From NCBI RefSeq assembly GCF_900112355.1, contig NZ_FOLM01000001.1, positions 169,276 to 233,275 on the forward strand: a stretch of 64,000 nucleotides of DNA, written 5' to 3'. The DNA comes from Streptomyces aidingensis. GTDB lineage: Bacteria; Actinomycetota; Actinomycetes; Streptomycetales; Streptomycetaceae. The notes beneath the pieces are model-generated. The model had not been told where the DNA came from. It was given only the letters and a program-made list of their open reading frames with translations, and ran no database searches. A program made the translations under genes and the position numbers. Below, in pieces: positions 10,737-20,360 of this stretch (position 1 is the stretch's first letter; the number at the start of each line of letters is the position of its first letter).

Positions 10737-11339
10737 ATGGCTGGACCCCAGCGCCGCGGTGGCGGCGCCGGTGGCGGCGAGCGGCGGGACCGGAAGGGCC
10801 GGGACGGCGGCGCTGCCGCCGAGAAGACCGCGTTCGTTGAGCGCGTTGTCGCGATCAACCGCGTCGCCAAGGTCGTGAAGGGCGGCCGTCGTTTCAGCTT
10901 CACCGCGCTGGTCGTGGTGGGCGACGGCGACGGCACCGTGGGTGTGGGCTACGGGAAGGCGAAGGAGGTTCCGGCCGCCATCGCCAAGGGCGTCGAGGAG
11001 GCCAAGAAGAACTTCTTCAAGGTCCCGCGGATCCAGGGCACCCTGCCGCACCCGATCCAGGGCGAGGCAGCCGCGGGCGTGGTGCTGCTCAAGCCGGCTT
11101 CCCCGGGTACCGGTGTGATCGCCGGCGGCCCGGTGCGCGCCGTGCTGGAGTGCGCCGGCATCCACGACGTGCTGAGCAAGTCCCTGGGCTCGTCGAACCC
11201 GATCAACATCGTGCACGCCACGGTGGCCGCGCTGAAGGGCCTCAAGCGCCCCGAGGAGATCGCCGCCCGCCGTGGTCTGCCGCTGGAGGACGTGGCTCCC
11301 GCCGCTCTGCTGCGGGCGCGTGCCGGGGTGGGTGCGTAA
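10737..11339 (+). CDS. rpsE: 30S ribosomal protein S5
   Basis: The 200-residue product has an N-terminal Gly/Arg-rich extension typical of actinobacteria, the double-stranded-RNA-binding-like S5 domain ([20 protein letters not shown]) and the conserved second domain ([20 protein letters not shown]). S5 affects decoding fidelity and mRNA helicase activity. GAGAGAGG lies before the ATG. The TAATG overlap couples it to rpmD. Confidence 0.98.
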   Translation: MAGPQRRGGGAGGGERRDRKGRDGGAAAEKTAFVERVVAINRVAKVVKGGRRFSFTALVVVGDGDGTVGVGYGKAKEVPAAIAKGVEEAKKNFFKVPRIQGTLPHPIQGEAAAGVVLLKPASPGTGVIAGGPVRAVLECAGIHDVLSKSLGSSNPINIVHATVAALKGLKRPEEIAARRGLPLEDVAPAALLRARAGVGA

Positions 11340-11521
11340 TGGCCCGCCTGAAGATCACGCAGACCAAGTCCTACATCGGCAGCAAGCAGAACCACCGGGA
11401 GACGCTGCGGACCCTGGGTCTGCGGAAGATCAACCACTCGGTGGTGAAGGAGGACCGTCCCGAGATCCGCGGCATGGTGCAGACCGTGCGGCACCTCGTG
11501 ACGGTCGAGGAGGTCGACTGA
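11339..11521 (+). CDS. rpmD: 50S ribosomal protein L30
   Basis: The 60-residue protein has the L30 signature [20 protein letters not shown] and [20 protein letters not shown]. It starts inside the rpsE stop (TAATG) and ends one base before the rplO ATG region, so translation is tightly coupled. Length and order rpsE-rpmD-rplO are canonical. Confidence 0.97.
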   Translation: MARLKITQTKSYIGSKQNHRETLRTLGLRKINHSVVKEDRPEIRGMVQTVRHLVTVEEVD

Positions 11522-11522
11522 G

Positions 11523-11981
11523 ATGGCTGACGCGAGCAAGCCGCTGAAGCTGCACAATCTGCGGCCGGCCCCGGGCGCCAAGACCGCCAAGACCCGGGTG
11601 GGCCGTGGCGAGGCGTCCAAGGGCAAGACCGCGGGCCGCGGCACCAAGGGCACCAAGGCCCGCTACCAGGTGCCGGTCGGCTTCGAGGGCGGGCAGCTTC
11701 CGCTGATCCAGCGGCTGCCCAAGCTCAAGGGCTTCCGCAATCCGAACAAGAAGTACTTCCAGGTGGTGAACCTCGACAAGCTCGCCGCGCTCTACCCCGA
11801 GGGCGGGGAGGTGACCGTGGCCGATCTGGTGGCCAAGGGCGCCGTGCGCAAGAACGAGCTGGTCAAGGTGCTCGGCCAGGGTGAGATCTCGGTGGCGTTG
11901 ACGGTGACGGTGGACGCCGTCTCCGGTTCCGCCAAGGAGAAGATCACCGCGGCCGGCGGTACCGTCACCGAACTGCTCTGA
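11523..11981 (+). CDS. rplO: 50S ribosomal protein L15
   Basis: The 152-residue product has the L15 Gly/Lys-rich N-terminal extension ([20 protein letters not shown]) and the core [21 protein letters not shown]15 is a late assembly protein binding 23S rRNA. It is the last ribosomal gene before secY. A strong terminator-like hairpin and a separate 305-nt gap follow, so secY probably has its own promoter. Confidence 0.98.
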   Translation: MADASKPLKLHNLRPAPGAKTAKTRVGRGEASKGKTAGRGTKGTKARYQVPVGFEGGQLPLIQRLPKLKGFRNPNKKYFQVVNLDKLAALYPEGGEVTVADLVAKGAVRKNELVKVLGQGEISVALTVTVDAVSGSAKEKITAAGGTVTELL

Positions 11982-12021
11982 CCCGCTTCGAGCGGTTTAT
12001 GACAGTGAAAACGGAACTGTA

Positions 12022-12060
12022 GACGCGGACCGGGGGCGCTGGGCGTCCCCGGTCTGCGTC
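12022..12060 (+). terminator. terminator-like hairpin after rplO
   Basis: A 14-bp stem (12022-12035 with 12047-12060, one G-U pair, 11-nt loop) lies about 40 nt after the rplO stop. There is no T run. It should end or reduce spc transcripts before secY. Confidence 0.7.
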
Positions 12061-12102
12061 GTTCCGGGCCGGGGCGGTACCCCGGTATGGTTGCCTGCGG
12101 TG

Positions 12103-12132
12103 TTGACTTCCCCGGCCCTTGTGCCGTGGGGT
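12103..12132 (+). promoter_or_regulatory. secY: candidate secY promoter and C-rich leader
   Basis: TTGACT at 12103-12108 is a good -35 element for a vegetative promoter. The best-placed -10 is TGGGGT at 12127-12132 (18-nt spacing), which is weak. The leader that follows up to secY is unusually C-rich and includes short repeats of CACCACCCCGG between about 12165 and 12190. No gene is visible in the rest of the 305-nt gap. Confidence 0.35.
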
Positions 12133-12286
12133 GTGCAGTACACCCAGAACGACCCCCGCCCAGCACCACCCCGGCACCACCCCGGCAATACCCCCAGCAA
12201 CACCCGCAGTACCCGTCCCGCATCACCCTTGTTGGATCAAGACCGTCACCCCTCTCGCGAGCATCGCGGGGGGCGCAGGAGGAGCC

Positions 12287-13591
12287 GTGCTCACCGCGTT
12301 CGCCCGGGCGTTCCAGACCCCCGACCTGCGCAAGAAGCTGCTGTTCACGCTCGGCATCGTGGTGCTGTTCCGGTTCGGAGCGCACATCCCGACCCCCGGC
12401 GTGAGCTACCCAAACGTCCAGGAGTGCGTGGCCGAGCAGGATACTTCCGGTCTCTTCGGCCTGATCAACATGTTCAGCGGTGGCGCGCTGATGCAGCTCA
12501 CCATCTTTGCGCTGGGCATCATGCCCTACATCACCGCCTCGATCATCCTTCAGCTTCTGGTCGTGGTCATTCCGCGGCTGGAGGCGCTGAAGAAGGAGGG
12601 CCAGTCGGGACAGGCCAAGATCACGCAGTACACGCGCTATCTGACGGTGGCGCTGTCGGTGCTGCAGGCCACCGGGCTGGTGGCCACCGCCCGCAGTGGC
12701 ACCCTGTTCCCCGGCTGCACCGCGGACATCATCCCGAACGACTCGATCTTCGCCGCCGTGGTGATGGTGATCTGCATGACCGCCGCCACCGTGCTGCTGA
12801 TGTGGCTGGGCGAGCTGATCACCGACCGCGGCATCGGCAACGGCATGTCGATGCTGATGTTCGTCTCCATCGCGGCCGGCTTCCCCGGCGCGCTGTGGGC
12901 GATCAAGACGGGCGGTGAGCTGGCCGACGGCTGGATCGAGTTCGGCGTGGTGATCGTCTGCGGTCTGGCCATCGTCGGCCTGGTGGTCTTCGTGGAACTG
13001 GCCCAGCGCCGGATCCCGGTGCAGTACGCCAAGCGCATGATCGGCCGCCGCTCCTACGGAGGAACCTCGACCTACATTCCGCTGAAGGTCAACCAGGCGG
13101 GTGTGATCCCCGTGATCTTCGCCTCGTCGCTGCTGTACATTCCGCTGCTGCTGGTCCAGTTCACCGACTCCACCGCGGGCTGGGCGGACTGGATCCGGCG
13201 CAATTTCCAGACCATGGACAGCCCGACGTACCTGATCACCTACTTCGTGCTGATCGTCTTCTTCGCGTTCTTCTATGTGGCCATCACCTTCAACCCCGAA
13301 GAAGTGGCCGAAAACATGAAGAAGTATGGTGGCTTCATCCCCGGGATCCGGGCAGGTAGGCCCACGGTCGAGTACCTGAGCTATGTGCTGAACCGCATCA
13401 CATGGCCGGGTTCGCTCTACCTGGGTCTGGTCGCACTGGTTCCAGCCGTGGCCCTGATCATGTTCAACGCCCAGGGTGAGTTCCCGTTCGGCGGCACCTC
13501 GGTACTGATCATCGTGGGCGTCGGCCTGGAGACGGTTCGGCAGATCGAGAGCCAGCTCCACCAGCGTAATTACGAAGGGTTCCTCCGCTGA
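12287..13591 (+). CDS. secY: preprotein translocase subunit SecY
   Basis: The 434-residue membrane protein forms the protein-conducting channel with SecE and SecG. Ten membrane segments are apparent, with conserved motifs FGAHIPTPGV, ITASIILQLL, GELITDRGIGNGMS and RRSYGGTSTYIPLKVNQAGV. The GTG start gives the usual MLTAFARAFQTPDLRKKL and has AGGAGGAGCC just upstream. The frame is open further upstream, but that part is repetitive, C-rich leader sequence. The stop overlaps the adk start (TGATG), so Adk is translated from the same message. Confidence 0.98.
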   Translation: MLTAFARAFQTPDLRKKLLFTLGIVVLFRFGAHIPTPGVSYPNVQECVAEQDTSGLFGLINMFSGGALMQLTIFALGIMPYITASIILQLLVVVIPRLEALKKEGQSGQAKITQYTRYLTVALSVLQATGLVATARSGTLFPGCTADIIPNDSIFAAVVMVICMTAATVLLMWLGELITDRGIGNGMSMLMFVSIAAGFPGALWAIKTGGELADGWIEFGVVIVCGLAIVGLVVFVELAQRRIPVQYAKRMIGRRSYGGTSTYIPLKVNQAGVIPVIFASSLLYIPLLLVQFTDSTAGWADWIRRNFQTMDSPTYLITYFVLIVFFAFFYVAITFNPEEVAENMKKYGGFIPGIRAGRPTVEYLSYVLNRITWPGSLYLGLVALVPAVALIMFNAQGEFPFGGTSVLIIVGVGLETVRQIESQLHQRNYEGFLR

Positions 13592-14247
13592 TGCGTATCG
13601 TTCTCGTCGGGCCCCCGGGTGCGGGCAAGGGCACGCAGGCCGCGTTGCTCGCCCAGCGTCTCGGTGTTCCGCACATCTCGACCGGAGATCTGTTCCGCGC
13701 CCACCTGTCCCAGGGCACCGAGCTGGGACTCAAGGCGAAGGCGTTCATGGACGAGGGGCGGCTGGTACCCGACGAGATCACCGTGGGAATGGCGGCCGAG
13801 CGGATGGCCCGCCCGGACGCCTCGGAGGGCTTCGTGCTCGACGGCTTCCCGCGGAACATCGCCCAGGCCGAGGCACTGGACACGCTGCTGCGCGAGACCT
13901 CGCGCAAGCTGGACGCGGTGCTCGATCTGGAGGTGCCGGAGGACGAGGTGGTGCGGCGGATCGCCGGCCGCCGGCTGTGCCGGGCGGACTCGTCGCACAT
14001 CTTCCACGCCCAGTACAACCCGCCGGAGACGGACGGCGTCTGCGACATCTGCGGCGGCGAGCTGTACCAGCGCGACGACGACCGCGAGGAGACCGTCCGC
14101 AAGCGGCTGGAGGTCTACCGCGAGGAGACCGAGCCGATCATCGGCCACTACCGGGAGCAGGGGCTGGTGCACACCATCCTCGCCCTGGGCGGGGTGGCCG
14201 AGGTGACCGGGCGGGCGCTGGCGGCGCTCCCCGGCCACGACGACTGA
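13591..14247 (+). CDS. adk: adenylate kinase
   Basis: The 218-residue enzyme interconverts ATP + AMP and 2 ADP. The P-loop GPPGAGKGTQ is at residues 7-16, the AMP-binding STGDLFR follows, and VLDGFPRN is the conserved DGFPR element. The long LID region carries C and CDIC cysteines plus a His, so a zinc-type LID is possible but not fully canonical. Translation is coupled to secY through a one-base overlap, the normal secY-adk-map order. Confidence 0.98.
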   Translation: MRIVLVGPPGAGKGTQAALLAQRLGVPHISTGDLFRAHLSQGTELGLKAKAFMDEGRLVPDEITVGMAAERMARPDASEGFVLDGFPRNIAQAEALDTLLRETSRKLDAVLDLEVPEDEVVRRIAGRRLCRADSSHIFHAQYNPPETDGVCDICGGELYQRDDDREETVRKRLEVYREETEPIIGHYREQGLVHTILALGGVAEVTGRALAALPGHDD

Positions 14248-14272
14248 ACAATCCCGCCCGCGTGCGGGCCCG

Positions 14273-14303
14273 CACCGGCCGGGTGGCCGCCACCCGGCCG
14301 GTG
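14273..14303 (+). terminator. 31-bp perfect palindrome between adk and map
   Basis: Two perfect 15-bp arms (14273-14287 and 14289-14303) flank a single central base, so the RNA would fold into a very stable hairpin. It lies 26 nt after the adk stop and is best explained as a terminator. map then needs readthrough or its own promoter. Confidence 0.7.
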
Positions 14304-14377
14304 TCCCGTCCCCGGGCCTCGGGGCCGCGCACCGGACGCGCACAACGCGCCAGACGCGCGAGGAAGAGGACCCTCCC

Positions 14378-15214
14378 ATGGTGGAACTGAAGACCCCCGA
14401 ACAGATCGCCAGCATGCGGGCGGCCGGTCTGGTCGTGGCCGAGATGCACCGCCGGTGCTCCGAGGCCGCGGTACCGGGGGCCACCACCAAGGAGCTGGAC
14501 GAGATCGCCGCCCGGGTGCTGGCCGATCACGGCGCCAAGCCCAATTTCCTCGGCTACGGCGGTTTCCCCGGCAACATCTGCACCTCGGTGAACGAGGTGG
14601 TGGTGCACGGCATCCCGACCGAGAACCGGGTGCTCGCGGCCGGGGACATCCTCTCCATCGACGCCGGGGCCATCGTGGACGGCTGGCATGCCGACGCCGC
14701 GGTCACGGTTTTCGTGGGCCAGGGGCACCCGGCGGAGGTGACCGAGCTGAGCCGGGTCACCGAGGAATCCCTGTGGGCGGGCATCGCGGCCATGCGCAAG
14801 GGCGGCCGGCTGGTGGACATCTCCCGGGCGATCGAGGGCTATGTGCGCCGCCAGCCGCGGCCCGCGGCCGGCCGCTACGGGATCATCGAGGACTACGGCG
14901 GGCACGGCATCGGCAGCCAGATGCACATGGACCCGCATCTGCTGAACTATGTGGACCGCCGGCGGGGCCGCGGGCCCAAGCTGGTACCGGGCATGTGCCT
15001 GGCGATCGAGCCGATGCTCTCGCTGGGCACCAGCAAGACCCATGTGCTCTCCGACGACTGGACCGTCAAGACCAATGACGGGTCCTGGTCGGCGCACTGG
15101 GAGCACTCGGTGGCGCTGACCGAGGCCGGGCCGCTGGTGCTGACCGCGCCGGACGGCGGCCGGGAGCGGCTGGCCCGGCTCGGCGTGACCGCCGCGCCCG
15201 ACCCGCTGGCCTGA
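14378..15214 (+). CDS. map: methionine aminopeptidase, type I
   Basis: The 278-residue metalloprotease removes the initiator Met. All five metal ligands are visible in order: SIDAGA (Asp), WHADAAVT (Asp), GGHGIG (His), AIEPM (Glu) and WEHSVALT (Glu). The substrate-binding His is in VVVHGIP. GAGGAAGAGG lies upstream of the ATG. The gene follows adk after a palindromic terminator. Confidence 0.96.
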   Translation: MVELKTPEQIASMRAAGLVVAEMHRRCSEAAVPGATTKELDEIAARVLADHGAKPNFLGYGGFPGNICTSVNEVVVHGIPTENRVLAAGDILSIDAGAIVDGWHADAAVTVFVGQGHPAEVTELSRVTEESLWAGIAAMRKGGRLVDISRAIEGYVRRQPRPAAGRYGIIEDYGGHGIGSQMHMDPHLLNYVDRRRGRGPKLVPGMCLAIEPMLSLGTSKTHVLSDDWTVKTNDGSWSAHWEHSVALTEAGPLVLTAPDGGRERLARLGVTAAPDPLA

Positions 15215-15270
15215 GCCCGCCGCCGGGTTGCCCGATTAACGATCTTGACGCCGGGGAACACATCCCTGGA

Positions 15271-15300
15271 TTCGTCTTTCCGGGCCGCCTGCCGTAGACT
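15271..15300 (+). promoter_or_regulatory. infA: probable infA promoter
   Basis: A consensus-like -10 TAGACT at 15295-15300 is preceded by TTCGTC at 15271-15276 with 18-nt spacing. The predicted transcript would start about 15307 and have a leader near 70 nt before infA. This would be a fresh promoter for the infA-rpmJ-rpsM-rpsK-rpsD-rpoA group. Confidence 0.5.
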
Positions 15301-15374
15301 GGCTAGTCGGTCCTGGTACGCCTGCGTATTGGGGCTGTCCAGGTAGCCGATCCCGGAAGGTGAAGCGCACAGGC

Positions 15375-15596
15375 ATGGCCAAAAAACAGGGGGCCATCGA
15401 GATCGAGGGCACCGTCGTCGAGTCCCTGCCGAACGCGATGTTCAGGGTGGAGCTGGCGAACGGCCACCAGGTCCTCGCGCACATCAGCGGCAAGATGCGC
15501 ATGCACTACATCCGCATCCTTCCCGACGACCGAGTCGTGGTGGAGCTGTCTCCCTACGACCTCAGCCGCGGGCGGATCGTCTACCGCTACAAGTAG
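15375..15596 (+). CDS. infA: translation initiation factor IF-1
   Basis: The 73-residue OB-fold protein [20 protein letters not shown] is a standard IF-1. It binds the 30S A site and aids IF-2 and IF-3. An in-frame ATG 15 nt upstream exists, but the chosen start gives the normal N-terminus. GGAAGGTGAAG lies upstream. rpmJ follows after 58 nt. Confidence 0.97.
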   Translation: MAKKQGAIEIEGTVVESLPNAMFRVELANGHQVLAHISGKMRMHYIRILPDDRVVVELSPYDLSRGRIVYRYK

Positions 15597-15654
15597 TCCC
15601 CCGCCCCTGCCCGGGGCGAGGGACCGTGGATCACGACCCGGAGAACCTCAGACC

Positions 15655-15768
15655 ATGAAGGTCAAGCCGAGCGTCAAGAAGATCTGCGACAAGTGCAAGG
15701 TGATCCGCCGCCACGGCCGGGTCATGGTCATCTGCGAAAACCTGCGCCACAAGCAGCGCCAGGGCTGA
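15655..15768 (+). CDS. rpmJ: 50S ribosomal protein L36 (zinc-binding form)
   Basis: The 37-residue gene encodes [20 protein letters not shown] and ends NLRHKQRQG. The zinc ligands are Cys11, Cys14, Cys27 and His32, so this is the C+ form. It lies between infA and rpsM as in most bacteria. A short hairpin (15602-15618) lies between infA and rpmJ. The gap of 259 nt to rpsM has no gene and one small stem-loop. Confidence 0.95.
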   Translation: MKVKPSVKKICDKCKVIRRHGRVMVICENLRHKQRQG

Positions 15769-16027
15769 CGCGGCGGCCACGCCTAGCACCCACGCAGCAC
15801 TTCTCGGCAGCATCAGCCACAGACCAGCCCGGAGCCGCTGCGCAAGCAGTACGGATCCGGCCGCTGATCTGGCGACAGCAAGCACCGCAGCAGCCCGACC
15901 CCCCGCCACGCGGGGACGCCACCCCCGGTCCGGAGGCCGGGGACCCGGTCCGCCCGGCCACGGCCGAGCGGCGACCGGGACCGGTGTTGCGGCAGACCTC
16001 CGCAACAAGAATCAGGAGAGCCATTAG

Positions 16028-16408
16028 ATGGCACGCCTCGTAGGCGTTGACCTGCCGCGCGACAAGCGCGTCGAGGTCGCCCTCACCTATGTTTTCGGCA
16101 TCGGCCGGACCCGTTCCCAGGAGACGCTGGCCTCCACCGGCGTCAGCCCGGACACCCGGGTCCGCGACCTGACCGAGGAAGAGCTGGTCAGGCTCCGCGA
16201 CCATGTGGAGGCCCACTACAAGACCGAGGGCGACCTGCGCCGGGAGATCCAGGCGGACATCCGCCGCAAGGTCGAGATCGGCTGCTACGAGGGTCTGCGT
16301 CACCGCCGCGGCCTGCCGGTGCACGGCCAGCGGACCAAGACCAACGCCCGTACCCGCAAGGGTCCGCGCCGCACCATCGCCGGCAAGAAGAAGCCGGGCA
16401 AGAAGTAG
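16028..16408 (+). CDS. rpsM: 30S ribosomal protein S13
   Basis: The 126-residue product starts [20 protein letters not shown] and has the helix-two-turn-helix region [20 protein letters not shown] plus the basic tail [20 protein letters not shown] that touches the P-site tRNA. AGGAGAGCC is the ribosome binding site. It is the first gene of the alpha-type group and is followed by rpsK. Confidence 0.98.
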   Translation: MARLVGVDLPRDKRVEVALTYVFGIGRTRSQETLASTGVSPDTRVRDLTEEELVRLRDHVEAHYKTEGDLRREIQADIRRKVEIGCYEGLRHRRGLPVHGQRTKTNARTRKGPRRTIAGKKKPGKK

Positions 16409-16474
16409 TCCGCACCGGACCGTCTCCATCCCGGTCCCGTCGCCGGACCGACCACCTCCAGGGAGTAACCCTTT

Positions 16475-16879
16475 ATGCCTCCTAAGGGCCGTACCGCGGG
16501 CACCAAGAAGGTGCGCCGCAAGGAGAAGAAGAACGTCGCCCACGGGCACGCCCACATCAAGAGCACGTTCAACAACACCATCGTCTCGATCACCGACCCG
16601 CAGGGGAATGTGATCTCCTGGGCCTCCGCCGGCCATGTCGGCTTCAAGGGCTCGCGCAAGTCGACGCCGTTCGCCGCTCAGATGGCCGCCGAGAACGCCG
16701 CCCGCCGTGCCCAGGAGCACGGCATGCGCAAGGTGGACGTGTTCGTGAAGGGCCCCGGCTCCGGCCGGGAGACCGCCATCCGGTCGCTCCAGGCCACCGG
16801 CCTGGAGGTCGGGTCCATCCAGGACGTCACGCCCACGCCGCACAACGGCTGCCGCCCGCCCAAGCGCCGGCGCGTCTGA
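16475..16879 (+). CDS. rpsK: 30S ribosomal protein S11
   Basis: The 134-residue product has a basic N-terminus, then the S11 core ([20 protein letters not shown], later [20 protein letters not shown]) and the conserved C-terminal [13 protein letters not shown]11 lies on the platform near the mRNA exit. CAGGGAGTAAC precedes the ATG. Confidence 0.98.
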   Translation: MPPKGRTAGTKKVRRKEKKNVAHGHAHIKSTFNNTIVSITDPQGNVISWASAGHVGFKGSRKSTPFAAQMAAENAARRAQEHGMRKVDVFVKGPGSGRETAIRSLQATGLEVGSIQDVTPTPHNGCRPPKRRRV

Positions 16880-16906
16880 CCAGCAGGAACAGGAGACCAG
16901 TAGACA

Positions 16907-17533
16907 ATGGCGCGTTACACCGGGGCCGACTGCAAGCGTTGCCGTCGGGAGAAGCAGAAGCTCTTCCTCAAGGGAGCCAAGTGCGAGAGCGCGAAGTGCC
17001 CGATCGAGATCCGTCCTTACCCCCCGGGTGAGCACGGGCGCGGGCGCACCAAGGACTCCGAGTACCTGCTGCAGAAGCGCGAGAAGCAGAAGGCCGCCCG
17101 TATCTACGGCGTGCTGGAGAAGCAGTTCCGCGGGTACTTCACGGAGGCCAACCGGCAGCAGGGCAAGACGGGTGAGAACCTGCTGCGCATCCTGGAATCC
17201 CGTCTGGACAATGTGGTCTACCGGGCCGGCCTGGCCAAGTCCCGGGACCACGCCCGTCAGCTCGTCCGGCACGGTCACTTCATCGTGAACGGCCGCAAGC
17301 TGGACATCCCCTCGGCGCGGGTATCGGCCAACGACATCATCGAGGTGCGGGAGTCCTCCCGGAACCTCACGCCGTTCCAGGTGGCGCAGGCCGAGGCCGG
17401 GGACAAGAACGTTCCGGCCTGGCTGGAGGTCATTCCCTCCCGGCTGCGGATCCTGGTCCACTCGCTGCCCGAGCGCCAGGTGATCGACACCCAGGTGCAG
17501 GAGCAGCTGATCGTGGAGCTGTACTCCAAGTAA
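16907..17533 (+). CDS. rpsD: 30S ribosomal protein S4, four-cysteine form, inside the alpha operon
   Basis: The 208-residue product has the S4 core ([20 protein letters not shown]) and the S4 RNA-binding domain ([20 protein letters not shown]). The N-terminus carries Cys9, Cys12, Cys26 and Cys31 in a C-x2-C-x13-C-x4-C pattern, a probable zinc site. Position between rpsK and rpoA is normal for bacteria in general. In model Streptomyces, from memory, rpsD lies elsewhere and encodes a Cys-poor protein, so this copy is notable. AGGAGACC lies upstream of the ATG. Confidence 0.96.
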   Translation: MARYTGADCKRCRREKQKLFLKGAKCESAKCPIEIRPYPPGEHGRGRTKDSEYLLQKREKQKAARIYGVLEKQFRGYFTEANRQQGKTGENLLRILESRLDNVVYRAGLAKSRDHARQLVRHGHFIVNGRKLDIPSARVSANDIIEVRESSRNLTPFQVAQAEAGDKNVPAWLEVIPSRLRILVHSLPERQVIDTQVQEQLIVELYSK

Positions 17534-17660
17534 TCCGGGCAATCCGTCGCGGGTGCGGGCGGAGCCACGGCGTTCCACGGTTCCGCCCGTACCCTTGACA
17601 ACACCACACATCCATCTGGCTCGGCATCAAATAGCGGGTGCCGAAGACTGGAGTCGTCTC

Positions 17661-18683
17661 ATGCTGATCGCTCAGCGTCCCACCCTCACCGAAGAGGTCG
17701 TCGACGAATTCCGCTCCCGGTTCGTGATCGAGCCGCTGGAGCCGGGCTTCGGCTACACCCTCGGCAACTCCCTGCGGCGTACCCTGCTCTCCTCCATCCC
17801 CGGCGCGGCCGTCACCAGCATCCGGATCGACGGTGTGCTGCACGAGTTCTCCACCGTGCCCGGCGTCAAGGAGGACGTGACCGACCTGATCCTGAACATC
17901 AAGCAGCTCGTGGTCTCCTCGGAGCACGACGAGCCGGTGGTGATGTATCTGCGCAAGCAGGGCCCGGGTCTGGTCACCGCGGTGGACATCGCCCCCCCGG
18001 CCGGCGTCGAGGTGCACAACCCCGACCTGGTGCTGGCCACCCTGAACGCCAAGGGCAAGCTGGAGATGGAGCTGACCGTGGAGCGCGGTCGCGGCTATGT
18101 CTCCGCCGCCCAGAACAAGCAGGCGGGCCAGGAGATCGGCCGTATCCCGGTCGACTCCATCTACAGCCCGGTGCTGCGGGTCACCTACAAGGTGGAGGCG
18201 ACCCGGGTGGAGCAGCGCACCGACTTCGACAAGCTGATCGTCGATGTGGAGACCAAGGAGTCCATGCGTCCCCGGGACGCGGTGGCCTCCGCGGGCAAGA
18301 CCCTGGTCGAGCTGTTCAGCCTGGCCCGCGAGCTGAATGTGGACGCCGAGGGCATCGACATGGGCCCGTCGCCCACGGACGCGGCGCTCGCCGCCGACCT
18401 GGCGCTGCCCATCGAGGAGCTGGAGCTCACCGTCCGCTCCTACAACTGCCTCAAGCGTGAGGGCATCCACACCGTGGGCGAGCTGGTGGCCCGTTCCGAG
18501 GCGGACCTGCTGGACATCCGCAACTTCGGCGCCAAGTCGATCGACGAGGTCAAGGCCAAGCTGGCCGGCATGGGCCTGGCCCTGAAGGACAGCCCGCCCG
18601 GATTCGACCCGACCACGGCGGCCGATGCCTTCGGGGCCGAGGACGAGGGCGACACCGGCTTCGCCGAGACCGAGCAGTACTGA
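17661..18683 (+). CDS. rpoA: DNA-directed RNA polymerase subunit alpha
   Basis: The 340-residue subunit starts [20 protein letters not shown]. The N-terminal dimerisation domain includes [20 protein letters not shown]. The C-terminal domain ([35 protein letters not shown]) binds UP elements and activators. The acidic tail is typical of actinobacteria. ATG 17661 gives the known start; the frame is open further upstream but that part is leader. It sits between rpsD and rplQ. Confidence 0.98.
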   Translation: MLIAQRPTLTEEVVDEFRSRFVIEPLEPGFGYTLGNSLRRTLLSSIPGAAVTSIRIDGVLHEFSTVPGVKEDVTDLILNIKQLVVSSEHDEPVVMYLRKQGPGLVTAVDIAPPAGVEVHNPDLVLATLNAKGKLEMELTVERGRGYVSAAQNKQAGQEIGRIPVDSIYSPVLRVTYKVEATRVEQRTDFDKLIVDVETKESMRPRDAVASAGKTLVELFSLARELNVDAEGIDMGPSPTDAALAADLALPIEELELTVRSYNCLKREGIHTVGELVARSEADLLDIRNFGAKSIDEVKAKLAGMGLALKDSPPGFDPTTAADAFGAEDEGDTGFAETEQY

Positions 18684-18830
18684 CCCCGGCGGTACCGACA
18701 GCGGTACCGAGCCGGCTTCCGGCGGCCGTCCCGGTCCGGGGCGGACCGCCGGAGACCCGGCGGACAGCAGTCCGTCCGGGCCCTGACACCGGTGCCTGGC
18801 ACGGCCGGTGCAGAACCGAGGAGAAGGACA

Positions 18831-19352
18831 ATGCCGAAGCCCACCAAGGGTCCCCGCCTGGGCGGCAGCCCGGCACACGAGCGGCTGATGCTGGCCAACC
18901 TGGCCACCGCGCTCTTCGAGCACGGCCGGATCACCACCACCGTGGCCAAGGCGCGCCGGCTGCGCCCGGTCGCGGAGCGGCTGATCACCAAGGCCAAGAA
19001 GGGCGATCTGCACAACCGCCGGCTGGTGCTGCGGACCATCCGGGACAAGAGCGTGGTGCACACGCTCTTCACCGAGATCGGCCCGAAGTTCGCCAACCGT
19101 CCCGGCGGCTACACCCGGATCACCAAGATCGGCCCGCGTCGTGGCGACAACGCCCCGATGGCGGTCATCGAGCTGGTCGAGGCGCTGACCGTGCAGCAGG
19201 AGGCGGTCGGCGAGGCCGAGGCCGCCGCCCGGCGCGCGGTCAAGGAGAAGGACGAGGCCGCGGCCAAGGCGGACCTCACCAAGAAGGACACCGAGGCCGC
19301 CGAGCCCGCCGCCGAGGCGTCCGAGGCCGGCGAGGAGCAGAAGGAAGCCTGA
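18831..19352 (+). CDS. rplQ: 50S ribosomal protein L17
   Basis: The 173-residue product has the L17 core ([55 protein letters not shown]) and a C-terminal extension of about 50 residues rich in Ala, Glu and Lys, as in other actinobacteria. GAGGAGAAGGACA gives a strong binding site. It closes the alpha-type group, with a terminator-like hairpin immediately after. Confidence 0.97.
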   Translation: MPKPTKGPRLGGSPAHERLMLANLATALFEHGRITTTVAKARRLRPVAERLITKAKKGDLHNRRLVLRTIRDKSVVHTLFTEIGPKFANRPGGYTRITKIGPRRGDNAPMAVIELVEALTVQQEAVGEAEAAARRAVKEKDEAAAKADLTKKDTEAAEPAAEASEAGEEQKEA

Positions 19353-19371
19353 CGGCCCGCCTTCCTCCCGC

Positions 19372-19411
19372 GCACGGGTCCGCTCCCGCACCACGGGGAG
19401 CGGGCCCGTGC
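19372..19411 (+). terminator. terminator-like hairpin between rplQ and truA
   Basis: A 16-bp stem (19372-19387 with 19396-19411, one G-U pair) has an 8-nt loop. It lies 20 nt after the rplQ stop and should end the ribosomal transcript before truA. Confidence 0.75.
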
Positions 19412-19480
19412 CGCATCCGGCGGCGGTGGCGCAAGTGACGGGGCGGCGGGGCGGCGGGGTGGAGCCGAGGAGGGGCACCG

Positions 19481-20338
19481 ATGACTGACGGTCCGGCACC
19501 CGGACTGGTCCGGCTGCGGCTGGATCTGTCGTACGACGGCACGGACTTCCGCGGCTGGGCCCGGCAGCGGGAGGGCCAGCGCACCGTGCAGCAGGAGGTC
19601 GAGGACGCGCTGCGCGTCGTCACCCGCTCCGCGCACGGCTTCGAGCTGACCGTGGCCGGGCGCACCGACGCCGGGGTGCACGCCACCGGCCAGGTGGCCC
19701 ATGTGGATGTGCCCGGCTGGCTGTGGGCGGAGCAGCGGGAGAAGCTGCCGCGCCGGCTGGCCGGAAGGCTGCCGCAGGATGTCCGGGTATGGCGGATCGC
19801 CGAGGCGCCCCCGCACTTCCACGCCCGGTTCTCGGCGGTCTGGCGGCGCTATGTGTACCGGGTGACCGACCATCCGGCCGGGGTCGAGCCGCTGCACCGC
19901 CGCCATGTGCTGTGGCACGACCGCCCGCTGGATGTGGCGGCCATGAACGCCGCCTCGCGTCTGCTGCTGGGCGAGCACGACTTCGCCGCCTTCTGCAAGA
20001 AGCGGGAGGGCGCCACCACCATCCGGGCGGTGCGGGCGCTGAGCTGGCAGCGCCGGCCGGACGGGGTGCTGGAGGGCACCGTGCGGGCCGACGCCTTCTG
20101 CCACAACATGGTGCGTTCGCTGGTCGGCGCGCTGCTGTTCGTCGGGGACGGGCACCGGCCGCCGCAGTGGGCGGCCGAGGTGCTGGCCGCCCGGGTGCGG
20201 GACTCGGCGGTGCGGGTGGTGCGCCCGCACGGTCTGACCCTGGAGGAGGTCGGTTATCCGCCGGACGACCGGCTCGCCGCCCGGGCCGCCGAGGCCCGCA
20301 CGCTGCGCACCCTGGGCACCGGGACAAGCGAGGTGTAG
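19481..20338 (+). CDS. truA: tRNA pseudouridine synthase A
   Basis: The 285-residue enzyme makes pseudouridine at positions 38-40 of the anticodon stem. The catalytic Asp is in [16 protein letters not shown], and the start region [18 protein letters not shown] and the [12 protein letters not shown] segment are conserved. GAGGAGGGGCACCG lies before the ATG. It is downstream of rplQ as in many actinobacteria. Only 22 nt separate it from a convergent gene. Confidence 0.96.
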   Translation: MTDGPAPGLVRLRLDLSYDGTDFRGWARQREGQRTVQQEVEDALRVVTRSAHGFELTVAGRTDAGVHATGQVAHVDVPGWLWAEQREKLPRRLAGRLPQDVRVWRIAEAPPHFHARFSAVWRRYVYRVTDHPAGVEPLHRRHVLWHDRPLDVAAMNAASRLLLGEHDFAAFCKKREGATTIRAVRALSWQRRPDGVLEGTVRADAFCHNMVRSLVGALLFVGDGHRPPQWAAEVLAARVRDSAVRVVRPHGLTLEEVGYPPDDRLAARAAEARTLRTLGTGTSEV

Positions 20339-20360
20339 CGGGGCATGGCGGTGCCGGGCG

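Noticed and set aside
12119..12286. SecY start extended upstream to 12119
   Set aside because: The extra 56 residues are His/Pro/Thr-rich leader translation. GTG 12287 has a strong ribosome binding site and matches SecY homologues.
17595..17600. Perfect TTGACA upstream of rpoA as a promoter
   Set aside because: No acceptable -10 lies 16-19 nt downstream, so I did not list it, though an rpoA promoter in this gap is possible.
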